Position numbers and translations under genes: made by a program
Shown here: one piece after another, positions 17,450-24,453 of the stretch
Numbering within the stretch: the first letter of the stretch is position 1
Layout of the letters: every line of letters begins with the position of its first letter
Assembly (NCBI GenBank): GCA_905215965.1
Contig: CAJMSD010000001.1
Location: forward strand, 124,001-188,000
Length of the DNA stretch: 64,000 nucleotides
Direction of reading: 5' to 3'
Source of the DNA: an uncultured bacterium
GTDB lineage: Bacteria > Bacillota > Clostridia > Oscillospirales > Ruminococcaceae
Notes under the pieces: model-generated
What the model was told of the DNA's origin: nothing
Database searches by the model: none
Seen by the model: the letters and a program-made list of their open reading frames with translations, nothing else

Positions 17450-17477
17450 GGTGGTTCACTCCTTATAATACAAGTTC

Positions 17478-17616
17478 TGTATGCAAGCTCATTATAACAT
17501 ATTTGTTTAGGATAGTCAATAGATACTAAACAAAAAAATTTAGAAAAATTTCGATTTAGGGGTTGACAAAAGCAAAAATGTTTAGTATAATAAGACTAAG
17601 CAAAAATGTTTAGATA
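17478..17616. promoter_or_regulatory. Divergent promoters of repressor and xis-int with operator half-sites
   Basis: Plus strand: TTGACA (17563-17568), 17-base spacer, TATAAT (17586-17591). Minus strand: TTGACT and TATAAT, also 17 bases apart (about 17490-17518). TGTTTAG or CTAAACA half-sites occur in the minus-promoter spacer (17504-17510), in an inverted pair CTAAACAAAAAAATTTAG (17526-17543), in the plus-promoter spacer (17573-17585) and just downstream (17601-17613). A repressor bound at these would block both promoters. Confidence 0.75.
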
Positions 17617-17691
17617 GAGAATTTTGCTTATCGGATACGCAAATGCACCCGACACCACACAGAACAATATTTTAAGAAAGGGTTGACTACT

Positions 17692-17907
17692 ATGTCAGAA
17701 AAGTTTATCCGTGCAGAGGAACTTGCAGAGATCATGGAGATCTCCGTTCCGTATGCATACAAGATCATCAAGCAGCTCAATGAGGAGCTTGACGCAAAGG
17801 GCTACATCACCATCACAGGCAGAGTGAACCGGGAGTATTTCAACGAGAGAGTGTACTCGGCAGAGCGCCCGGTAAAAGCATCTGAAAAGAAAGAGGGTGA
17901 GGACTGA
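17692..17907 (+). CDS. Small winged-helix DNA-binding protein, excisionase-like
   Basis: The ATG at 17692 follows AGAAAGGG and gives 71 residues. The helix-turn-helix FIRAEELAEIMEISVPYAYK followed by IIKQLNEELDAKGYITI is the MerR/Xis-type fold found beside tyrosine integrases. Its tail NREYFNERVYS is also common in these proteins. The stop overlaps the integrase start by one base, so the two are co-translated. It probably directs excision, although it could be a helix-turn-helix regulator only. Confidence 0.75.
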   Translation: MSEKFIRAEELAEIMEISVPYAYKIIKQLNEELDAKGYITITGRVNREYFNERVYSAERPVKASEKKEGED

Positions 17908-19004
17908 TGTCAGTATACAAGGACAAAAACGGCACTTGGTATGTCATGACTCGCTGTGATGACTGGCAGGGACAGCGCAAGCAGAAGTGCAAGCGTGGCT
18001 TCAAGACAAAGCGTGAGGCTCAGGATTGGGAGCGCAGATTTCTTCTCCAGCAGGGCGGCGACCTCGATATGCTGTTCAAGGACTTCTACAAGCTGTATGA
18101 GCAGGACATGAAAGCACGTCTGAAGCAGAACACCTGGGAGCATAAGGCTTGTGTCATCAAGTCGAAGATACTCCCCTATTTCGGGGAAAAGTCCATGAAG
18201 GACATTCAGGCAAGGGATGTGCTGACGTGGCAGAATGAACTGCTCCGTCACCGTGACAAAAACGACAAGCCCTATTCGGAGACCTATCTGAAGAACCTGC
18301 ACAATCAGCTCTCTTGTATCTTCAATCACGCTGTCCGCTACTATGACCTGAGCACCAATCCAGCCGCAAAAGCGGGGAGTATCGGCGTGAAGAATGCCAA
18401 GGAGATGAACTTCTGGACGAAAGACGAGTATATGCAGTTTTCCGAGGTCATGATGGATAAGCCGATCTCGTTCTACGCCTTTGAGATGCTCTACTGGTGC
18501 GGTATCCGTCTCGGTGAGCTGCTGGCTCTTACGACTGCGGACTTCGATTTCAAGAACAGAAAGCTCCGCATCAACAAGTCCTATCAGCGTCTCAAGGGGC
18601 AGGACGTCATCACAGAGCCGAAAACCAAGAAAAGCAACCGCACCATTGAAATGCCCGATTTTCTTTGTGAGGAGATGCAGGAGTATTTCAGTATGCTGTA
18701 CGACCAGAAGCCCGATGAGCGGATTTTCCCCATATCCAAGAGTTATCTTCATCACGAAATGGACAGGGGCGTGAAAGCGACAGGCTTGAAGCGAATCCGC
18801 ATTCACGATCTGCGTCACAGTCACGTTTCGCTCCTGATCGAGCTGGGCTTTTCGGCGGTCGCTATTGCTGACCGTGTGGGACATGAGAGCATAGAGATCA
18901 CTTACCGTTATGCACATCTGTTCCCGTCCAAGCAGGCGGAGATGGCGAATAGGCTCGGTGAGCTGAAGAAGGGAGGTGATTTTAATGTCAGCAAAGAATC
19001 TTGA
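17907..19004 (+). CDS. int: Tyrosine recombinase/integrase
   Basis: The 365-residue protein has an N-terminal arm-binding domain (VYKDKNGTWYVMTRCDDWQG), a SAM-like core-binding domain (about 60-165, WQNELLRHRDKNDKPYSETY) and a catalytic domain. Catalytic residues are visible: Arg in YWCGIRLGELLAL (about 203), HDLRHSH (about 298), His in DRVGHESIEIT and the nucleophile Tyr in TYRYAHLF (about 333). It should integrate and excise the element at the guaA 3' end. It overlaps the Xis-like gene by one base and the MobC-like gene by 20 bases, so the integration and mobilization genes form one operon. Confidence 0.95.
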   Translation: MSVYKDKNGTWYVMTRCDDWQGQRKQKCKRGFKTKREAQDWERRFLLQQGGDLDMLFKDFYKLYEQDMKARLKQNTWEHKACVIKSKILPYFGEKSMKDIQARDVLTWQNELLRHRDKNDKPYSETYLKNLHNQLSCIFNHAVRYYDLSTNPAAKAGSIGVKNAKEMNFWTKDEYMQFSEVMMDKPISFYAFEMLYWCGIRLGELLALTTADFDFKNRKLRINKSYQRLKGQDVITEPKTKKSNRTIEMPDFLCEEMQEYFSMLYDQKPDERIFPISKSYLHHEMDRGVKATGLKRIRIHDLRHSHVSLLIELGFSAVAIADRVGHESIEITYRYAHLFPSKQAEMANRLGELKKGGDFNVSKES

Positions 19005-19311
19005 CAGCAAGGGACGTTTCAGGGCGAGGACGATCGGTTTTCGTGTCTCGCCCGAAGAAGACAAGCTCATCAACTCGGCAGTCGCACTGTCGGGACTGAC
19101 CAAGCAGGACTTCATCGTGAAGCGGCTGCTGTGCCGTAATGTGGTCGTGCAAGGCAATCCGAGAGTGTACAAGGCTCTGAAAAACCAGCTTGCCGAAGTC
19201 CTCGGTGAGCTGCGAAGAATACAGAACGGCTCGGCTGTGGACGATGAGCTGCTGTCCACGATACAGCTCATTACAACAACTCTGAATGGTCTGAAAGGAG
19301 ATAGAGAATGA
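18985..19311 (+). CDS. MobC-like relaxosome accessory protein
   Basis: The ATG at 18985 lies behind GGGAGGTGA and gives 108 residues. The N-terminal ribbon-helix-helix pattern (RARTIGFRVSPEEDKLINSA, then VALSGLTKQDFIVKRLL) and a C-terminal helix (LKNQLAEVLGELRRI) match small mobilization proteins that help a relaxase melt oriT. The gene overlaps int by 20 bases. The next start codon overlaps its stop (ATGA), so a coupled gene once followed. It may alternatively be a plain ribbon-helix-helix regulator. Confidence 0.65.
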   Translation: MSAKNLDSKGRFRARTIGFRVSPEEDKLINSAVALSGLTKQDFIVKRLLCRNVVVQGNPRVYKALKNQLAEVLGELRRIQNGSAVDDELLSTIQLITTTLNGLKGDRE

Positions 19312-19397
19312 CCGGAGAAAGAGAAATGACCGCCTTGACGCACCTGTTGGCGCAGGTGCAGAGCAGTCACTTAATTATTGTCCTGGCAGCGCTTTGA
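19308..19397 (+). pseudogene. 5' remnant of a gene interrupted by the PIN/NYN gene
   Basis: An ATG coupled to the MobC-like stop, behind AAAGGAG, opens a frame of only 29 codons (TGEREMTALTHLLAQVQSSH, then host-unlike codons to a stop). The frame breaks where it runs into the 3' end of the opposite-strand PIN/NYN gene. I read this as the start of an operon gene whose body was replaced. The probable 3' remainder is at 20064-20504. Confidence 0.5.
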
Positions 19398-19992
19398 TAA
19401 TTGGTTTTAAAGCGCCCATGATAACTTTTGATTGATTACTATCAAAAGTTTGATTTATACGATTGTTGATCTCACATCTCGTTTTAGAAGAGCTTACGAT
19501 TTTAATAATCTTTTCCTTATCTTGAATGTACTTCGATAAAGTCTGCATAAACAACTTGTCTAATGCGTTATAATCGACAACGGTTGATGTCGAACCGTTA
19601 TTTGCAGGTTTAAGTGCAGAAAAAGATTTTATGCTGTCTGAACGCAATATGTTATGCGTTCGGTTTGTCTGGTTTAATTCAGATATCACCGAATCATACC
19701 CTTTATCATTTGATATTACAACTGCATAATTTGAGCCTAATGTAGCAGCAATTCTTGAAATATCAGTAAGTAAAACTATGTCAAGTGCATTTGAGAGATT
19801 CATCATTTTGAGAGAATCGGGCAATTTCACAAATTGAATTTTGGCTGGCGAATGCATCATATTCTCCACAGTATGCATATCGATGTTAGGATTATTGCTA
19901 TAATAAATTCTTACACAATCGTTTTCTGTCAGCAATTCAATTCCAACAAGACCAATACTTCCGATATTTTCAAAGTCTATGTAAAACCGCAT
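19375..19992 (-). CDS. PIN/NYN-like domain protein (putative ribonuclease), inserted cargo
   Basis: The 205-residue protein starts RFYIDFENIGSIG, with the first acidic residue of the PIN/NYN active site. NALDIVLLTDISRI and VVISNDKGYDSVI supply further conserved Asp residues, so the nuclease centre looks intact. The C-terminal third (about 140-205) is helical and unassigned. Codon use is AT-rich compared with the mobilization genes around it. It lies on the opposite strand inside an apparently broken gene and has its own strong promoter. PIN-like nucleases cleave RNA in toxin or defence systems, and no antitoxin-like partner is adjacent. Defence or maintenance is inferred. Confidence 0.7.
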   Translation of the reverse strand: MRFYIDFENIGSIGLVGIELLTENDCVRIYYSNNPNIDMHTVENMMHSPAKIQFVKLPDSLKMMNLSNALDIVLLTDISRIAATLGSNYAVVISNDKGYDSVISELNQTNRTHNILRSDSIKSFSALKPANNGSTSTVVDYNALDKLFMQTLSKYIQDKEKIIKIVSSSKTRCEINNRINQTFDSNQSKVIMGALKPIIKALPGQ

Positions 19993-20010
19993 AATAAATC
20001 ACCCTTAGTC

Positions 20011-20039
20011 ATTATATCATGATAACTAAGATTAGTCAA
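20011..20039 (-). promoter_or_regulatory. Promoter of the PIN/NYN gene
   Basis: On the minus strand TTGACT (20034-20039), a 17-base spacer and TATAAT (20011-20016) lie 19 bases before the start codon, with AAGGGTGAT as ribosome site. Confidence 0.75.
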
Positions 20040-20063
20040 TAGGACGAGACGTAATATTAGCAA

Positions 20064-20504
20064 GTGTTTCTAAATACTCACATTTCTGAATACAACGATT
20101 CTGTGCTTGAAGCGATAGGCAATTTCATCAACGCGGATAATCCGACTTGGGAGGGTACGGCGACCGAGCTGATTGAAAAGCTGGAGCTTAACATCAAGCC
20201 GAATGCCCTTTCGCTGAAGCTGAATGTCAATGCTGGAAAGCTGTACAATTTGTACTTTGTGCAGTACAGCAATTCCAGAAGTCACAAGGGCAGGAAGATC
20301 ACGCTCCGCTATGACAAGGATCACCCTATCATTGTTGAGCCTGAATCGGATACCGATGATACTACCGAGGATGAGTTTCAGTATCAGTCTGTTGATGGCG
20401 ATCCGAAAGCAACGGTGTGCTATGTCAGAGGTGATAGCGGAAACAAGTCTTTTCATGATATGACTGATGCAGAAAAGGAAAACTTTCTCGCTACAAGTTA
20501 TTGA
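20064..20504 (+). pseudogene. 3' remnant of a replication/ATPase-type gene
   Basis: The frame has only a weak GTG start with no good ribosome site, and a stop just upstream. The sequence from about 20088 (DSVLEAIGNFINADNPTWEG, then ATELIEKLELNIKPNALSLK and SRSHKGRKITL) looks to me like the C-terminal DNA-binding tail of RepA-like AAA proteins of mobile elements. Together with the 29-codon start at 19308, it suggests a gene whose central ATPase part was lost when the PIN/NYN gene entered. It could instead be a short intact gene of its own (146 residues). GTGACG repeats follow its stop. Confidence 0.5.
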
Positions 20505-20506
20505 GC

Positions 20507-20580
20507 GTGACGATGTGTGACGGTCGTGACGATGTTTGTGAGGTCTCAAAAAGACCGTCACCATCGACACGCATCGTCAC
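20507..20580. repeat. GTGACG direct and inverted repeats after the rep remnant
   Basis: GTGACG occurs at 20507, 20517 and 20526 in direct orientation and as CGTCAC at 20556 and 20575. GTGACGATG and CATCGTCAC at the ends can pair, as can TGACGGTC with GACCGTCA. Such a cluster after a replication gene resembles a terminator or iteron-like site. Confidence 0.5.
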
Positions 20581-20977
20581 GGGTTGAGTGATGAACATTT
20601 TTGTCCGCCACTCAGACTGTAAGCGCTGAGATCCTATCGGACATTTCTGCCCATTTGGTTTTAAGCATAATCATCATTTCTGAAATGCTGATTTTGAAAA
20701 ATGTAATGCGGATTTTTGAATAAATGCGCCCACATTTTCGGCTGCTCAGACAGCCGTTCTTCTCCCGTCAGGGATAGCCCCGCAGGGCGGAGTAGTTCTT
20801 GTGGCGGTCTGATGCTGCCGCAAGTAATACGGAGTTACAAGCGGCGCTCTGCCCCCTTGTAATCGCTGCTCCGCAGCTTTTTCCCTGCGACCATACCTTG
20901 TGTCGTTCAGGGAAAATTGCCCGTCAGGGCTGGCGATAGCCTTTCCGCCTCAGCGGTCATGAAAGGAGTTGATGCCT
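20581..20977 (+). other. Non-coding region before the relaxase, candidate oriT
   Basis: About 400 bases hold no convincing gene. A stem TTACAAG / CTTGTAA (20835-20841 with 20856-20862, loop rich in GC) lies 115 bases before the relaxase reading frames, a typical position and shape for oriT of a mobilizable element. Further short inverted repeats occur (GGCTGCTC..GACAGCC near 20740-20753, CCCCGCAGGGCGG near 20780). I cannot identify the nick site. Confidence 0.4.
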
Positions 20978-21025
20978 ATGATTTTTGTATTGGATTTCGT
21001 AGAGAGAAAGAAGCAAATCCAATGA
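20978..21025 (+). CDS. 15-codon leader peptide coupled to the relaxase
   Basis: ATG at 20978 behind AAAGGAGTT encodes MIFVLDFVERKKQIQ. Its stop overlaps the relaxase ATG at 21022 as ATGA. The good ribosome site belongs to this short frame rather than to the relaxase start, so translational coupling is likely. It may be a real control peptide or a decayed gene end. Confidence 0.35.
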   Translation: MIFVLDFVERKKQIQ

Positions 21026-22335
21026 ACAAGAAAGGCGAAATGATGAAACAGAAAAGAATCTCATTCGGTCAGGGAAAGGGTTCTCTGACTCACAACAATA
21101 GAGAGTTCATGGCGGACAATGTTGATCCGCTCCGCACTCCGCAGAACATCACCTTCGTGCGTCAGCCGATCGGTGAAGCATATGAGCAGCTTTTTGCTGA
21201 ATCCACCGAGCGATATAATGCCCGTCAGAAAAGAAATGATCGTATGATACATGGCAGCTACTACGAACACCTTTTTGGTGTGAAGCCCTGCAATACTGTC
21301 CGCACTGCCGCCGACAAACGTAAGAGTTTTTATGAGGACGTTGTGCAGATCGGCAAAAAAGAAGATTCGGGATACGGCACAGAGGACTTTCAGCTCGTTG
21401 CTGATTGCCTGAAAGAGTACATGGAAGGTTTCCAGAAGCGCAATCCGAACTTTTACGTTTTTAACGCCGTCCTGCACATGGACGAGGCAACACCTCACCT
21501 GCACATCGACTACATTCCTGTCGGTCACTACAAGCGAGGGCAGGACACCCAGAACGGTATCGCACAGGCTCTGAAAGAAATGGGCTTCGGTGAGGGTAAG
21601 CAGGCTATTGCCCGTTGGCGGGCTGCTGAGGTTGAAGTGCTGAACAAAATCTGCCTTGAACATGGTATCCAGCCCCTTGCTCCAGAAAAGGCGAGAGGGA
21701 CGGTTGAGATACCTGAGTATAAAGAGAAGCGCAGGCAGGCTGACGAGCTGGCGGTGCAGAATGCTCAGGCAGCAGCGGAGCTTTCGGAGAAGCATGCAAA
21801 GAGTGAAAAGCTCGATGCTCAGATCGAGAAAAAGACCGCCACGGTCAATGCGATCATGAGCTATCTGCCCGACCTTGAAAAAGATAACAAGGTCGAGGAA
21901 GATTGTCTTGCTATCAGGCAGGAGCTTGACAGTCTGCTTGACGGTAAGCTGTCAATCATGAAACACAAGGACGATATCATTGCCAAAGTTGAAAAGCTCG
22001 GCAAGATCGCAGCAAAAGCGGCTGATGCTTCGCACAGGAAAAGTCTTACCATATATGACCTGCGTGAACTTCTCCAGAAGAAAGAGAATGAATACGATGA
22101 TCTGTGGCATAAGGCTGCGGAGCGTTCAGGACGTATCAACGAGCTTACCCATGAGGTTTCTTCTCTGCAAGCAAAGGCTAATGTACAGGCTGAATTTATC
22201 GGTCTGTTCAAAAGATGCGAACCGCAGAAATTCGCTGAGGTGAAACAGCTTCAAGAGCATATTCAGGATCAGCGTGAAGAAGAACAGATACAACAGTCCG
22301 CCACCAGAAAGAAAAAATCGTGGGGACTGGAATAA
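21022..22335 (+). CDS. mobV: MOBV-type relaxase (Mob/Pre family)
   Basis: With the ATG at 21022 the protein has 437 residues; 21043 (MKQKRISFGQGKGSLTHNN) is an alternative start. The N-terminal relaxase domain carries motif III LHMDEATPHLHIDYIPVG (about 150-167), the histidine-rich metal site of MOBV relaxases such as that of pMV158. An upstream NREF segment and GSYYEHLFG are consistent. The C-terminal half (about 240-435) is a long charged coiled coil (KHAKSEKLDAQIEKKTATVN). It should nick oriT and lead strand transfer with a helper conjugation system. The gene lies in operon with the 134-residue protein that follows. Confidence 0.9.
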   Translation: MNKKGEMMKQKRISFGQGKGSLTHNNREFMADNVDPLRTPQNITFVRQPIGEAYEQLFAESTERYNARQKRNDRMIHGSYYEHLFGVKPCNTVRTAADKRKSFYEDVVQIGKKEDSGYGTEDFQLVADCLKEYMEGFQKRNPNFYVFNAVLHMDEATPHLHIDYIPVGHYKRGQDTQNGIAQALKEMGFGEGKQAIARWRAAEVEVLNKICLEHGIQPLAPEKARGTVEIPEYKEKRRQADELAVQNAQAAAELSEKHAKSEKLDAQIEKKTATVNAIMSYLPDLEKDNKVEEDCLAIRQELDSLLDGKLSIMKHKDDIIAKVEKLGKIAAKAADASHRKSLTIYDLRELLQKKENEYDDLWHKAAERSGRINELTHEVSSLQAKANVQAEFIGLFKRCEPQKFAEVKQLQEHIQDQREEEQIQQSATRKKKSWGLE

Positions 22336-22349
22336 CAGGAGGTTTAATT

Positions 22350-22754
22350 ATGAAAATCAGAAGCAAAGACAAGGTTCAGGTGGGCGGCAAGAACAAGCCC
22401 GTATGGGTTCTCGACACTGATGCCCTGACCGTTACCCACAACACACCCGATGCAGAGCCGAGCATTACAGAGTTCAGCTCCGACCACATCAAGTATCATC
22501 TGCACTACTCGGCGGAGTACCGTCCTGCAAGGCTGAAAATGCTCGTCAATGACGGCACGATTCTCAGCTACCTGACCGACCTTGACCATTCCGTAGCGGA
22601 AGCCATTGAACACCAGGTCGAAATGTTGATCGAAAATGATACAGAGTATCTCAGAGCTGTGGCGGTCGGTGATCTTGCAAAAGCGAGAGGCTTAGAGAAC
22701 ATAGATCGCCTGATTGCCAGAGAGCCTGTGTATGCGGGTATGGTGTATGTGTGA
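22350..22754 (+). CDS. Mobile-element protein of unknown function
   Basis: I do not recognise this 134-residue protein. The ATG at 22350 follows ACAGGAGG and lies 14 bases after the relaxase stop, so it is in the mob operon. It has no signal peptide, membrane segment or obvious catalytic motif. Residues 1-75 are probably mixed beta (KVQVGGKNKPVWVLDTDALT) and residues 80-125 helical (DHSVAEAIEHQVEMLIEN). A role in mobilization or element maintenance is inferred from position only. A terminator follows. Confidence 0.75.
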   Translation: MKIRSKDKVQVGGKNKPVWVLDTDALTVTHNTPDAEPSITEFSSDHIKYHLHYSAEYRPARLKMLVNDGTILSYLTDLDHSVAEAIEHQVEMLIENDTEYLRAVAVGDLAKARGLENIDRLIAREPVYAGMVYV

Positions 22755-22779
22755 TGCCGTGATTTCCCCATAAACAACG

Positions 22780-22816
22780 AGCCGAAGGATTCTGCGTGAG
22801 TCCTTCGGCTTTATTT
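22780..22816. terminator. Terminator between the mob operon and the second XRE gene
   Basis: AGCCGAAGGA / TCCTTCGGCT form a stem followed by TTATTTTGT. It lies at the 3' ends of convergent genes. Confidence 0.85.
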
Positions 22817-23176
22817 TGTCAGCTCGGCTGTTATTTTCCCCAGCACCGCAAACTGCTCCTGCGTGAGCTGCCTGCCAGTCTGAGCGTTTTTGATACGATA
22901 AGCATCGACCAGGGCTTTGACAGTCTCGGTCTGCGCTTCGGTCAGTCCGTGAGTAGAGAGCGTCCCCTGATGCTTCATACCGCAGAGGGTGTCCATTGAA
23001 ACGTTGAAGATGCTGGCGATAGAGCGAAGTGTTTCAAATGGAGGAGTAGAGGTATTATTCTCATATTTGCAAACGGTAGCTTCGGAAACGCCTAACTGAT
23101 CCGCTAACTGTTTCTGTGTGATTTTTCTTTCTGTACGCAGTTTCCGTATAAGCTCGCCTCTGTCATATATTTCCAT
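22811..23176 (-). CDS. XRE-family regulator divergent from the methyltransferase operon
   Basis: The 121-residue protein has an N-terminal XRE helix-turn-helix (about 6-65: RGELIRKLRTERKITQKQLA, then DQLGVSEATVCKYENNTSTP). A short C-terminal region (LTEAQTETVKALVDAYRIKN) is probably for dimerisation. It is transcribed divergently from the methyltransferase-HNH operon. The shared spacer carries ACTTGCAT/ATGCAAGT inverted half-sites around the methyltransferase promoter. This is the arrangement of control regulators of restriction-modification systems, though it is longer than typical C proteins. Confidence 0.85.
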   Translation of the reverse strand: MEIYDRGELIRKLRTERKITQKQLADQLGVSEATVCKYENNTSTPPFETLRSIASIFNVSMDTLCGMKHQGTLSTHGLTEAQTETVKALVDAYRIKNAQTGRQLTQEQFAVLGKITAELTK

Positions 23177-23219
23177 AGTCGCACCTCACTTTCGTTCTGG
23201 TACTATTATGCATCAAATC

Positions 23220-23301
23220 ACTTGCATTAAAATTAAGATTGTGCTATAATACTTAATGTAGATGCAAGTAAATGAGTGAAAACTTGCTCTACTCGCAAGT
23301 T
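23220..23301 (+). promoter_or_regulatory. Methyltransferase-operon promoter with inverted operator half-sites
   Basis: TTGCAT (23222-23227), 17 bases, TATAAT (23245-23250). ACTTGCAT (23220-23227) overlaps the -35 box and its inverse ATGCAAGT lies at 23262-23269, near the expected start of transcription. A second inverted pair AACTTGC/GCAAGTT lies at 23281-23301, just before the ribosome site GGAGG. Confidence 0.7.
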
Positions 23302-23315
23302 TTCGGAGGTGCGAT

Positions 23316-24449
23316 ATGGCAAATAATAACAAAGCGCTGTCCGCAGCGGGGCAGGCTAAGAAGGATGAATTTTACACACAGCTTGTTGATATAGAAAACG
23401 AGCTGCGCCATTACAAGGAGCATTTCAAGGGAAAAGTTGTATTCTGCAACTGCGATGATCCATATGAGAGTAACTTCTTCAAATACTTTGCAATAAACTT
23501 CAATCATCTGGGTTTGAAAAAGCTGATATGCACCTGTTATGCAGGTTCTCCCGTAGTATATACGCAACTGAGCCTGTTCGGAGATGAAGAAGTGATCGGT
23601 GAAGAACCATCAGACAAGAAACCGTATAAAATCGAGATAACCCATGTGGACGATCTGAACGGTGATGGAGCTGTTGACCTGACCGATGTTGAACTGCTGC
23701 TCCGCTCGGTGGACGGCAAACCTACACTTCTTAAAGGTGACGGAGATTTCCGCTCCGCAGAATGTATCGAGCTTCTAAAGCAAGCAGACATTGTGGTAAC
23801 GAATCCACCCTTTTCGCTATTTCGTGAGTATGTTGCTCAGCTCGTAGCGTATGATAAGAAGTTTATTATTATTGGTAATCAGAATGCGATTACATATAAG
23901 GAGATTTTTCCTCTTTTCAAGGAGAACAGACTTTGGCTTGGATATGGCTTCAAAGGAAATGTTGGATTCTTTATCAATACGCATTATGAAGATTATGCAA
24001 AATCAAGCCAGCACAAAGAAGGTATGATACGAGTTTCAGGAGTAATGTGGTATACGAACATTGATATAGATAAACGACATGAGAATTTAGTGTTGTATCG
24101 TTCCTTTTCAACGGACGAATATCCGCATTACTCAAATTATGATGCCGTTGACGTTAGAAAAACTGCCGACATTCCATTTGACTATTATGGTGTTATGGGC
24201 GTTCCTGTCACTTTCATGGATAAATTCAATCCCGAACAGTTTGAAATAATAGGCTGTGCCGATTATACAGGAAAATACGGCTCTGATGATATAGGCGTTT
24301 CTCGAATTGGAGAGGAATGGATTGCAAAATATCGGGAGCAAGGTGGTAGAGGACACTATACAGCTAATATGACAAGTTTGGTATATTATGATACTAACGG
24401 AAAAGCCTGCAATACTTTCAAACGCATATTGATTCGTAGAAAGAAGTGA
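23316..24449 (+). CDS. EcoRI-family adenine-specific DNA methyltransferase
   Basis: The 377-residue protein resembles the EcoRI methylase family (PF13651), which transfers a methyl group from S-adenosylmethionine to adenine N6. Motif IV is TNPPFSLFREY (about 161-171). The N-terminus AKKDEFYTQLVDIENELRHY and the segment VVFCNCDDPYESNFFKYF are characteristic. An unusual insert at about 107-125 (DDLNGDGAVDLTDVELLL) reads like one dockerin calcium loop. I believe related gut methyltransferases share it, so it is probably not an error. The stop is four bases from the DUF262-HNH gene. The pair is likely a modification enzyme with its nuclease. Confidence 0.88.
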   Translation: MANNNKALSAAGQAKKDEFYTQLVDIENELRHYKEHFKGKVVFCNCDDPYESNFFKYFAINFNHLGLKKLICTCYAGSPVVYTQLSLFGDEEVIGEEPSDKKPYKIEITHVDDLNGDGAVDLTDVELLLRSVDGKPTLLKGDGDFRSAECIELLKQADIVVTNPPFSLFREYVAQLVAYDKKFIIIGNQNAITYKEIFPLFKENRLWLGYGFKGNVGFFINTHYEDYAKSSQHKEGMIRVSGVMWYTNIDIDKRHENLVLYRSFSTDEYPHYSNYDAVDVRKTADIPFDYYGVMGVPVTFMDKFNPEQFEIIGCADYTGKYGSDDIGVSRIGEEWIAKYREQGGRGHYTANMTSLVYYDTNGKACNTFKRILIRRKK

Positions 24450-24453
24450 TTTT

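Noticed and set aside
23640..23700. Possible dockerin fusion making the methyltransferase cellulosomal
   Set aside because: There is only one calcium-loop-like segment, no signal peptide and an internal position, so it is not a functional dockerin.
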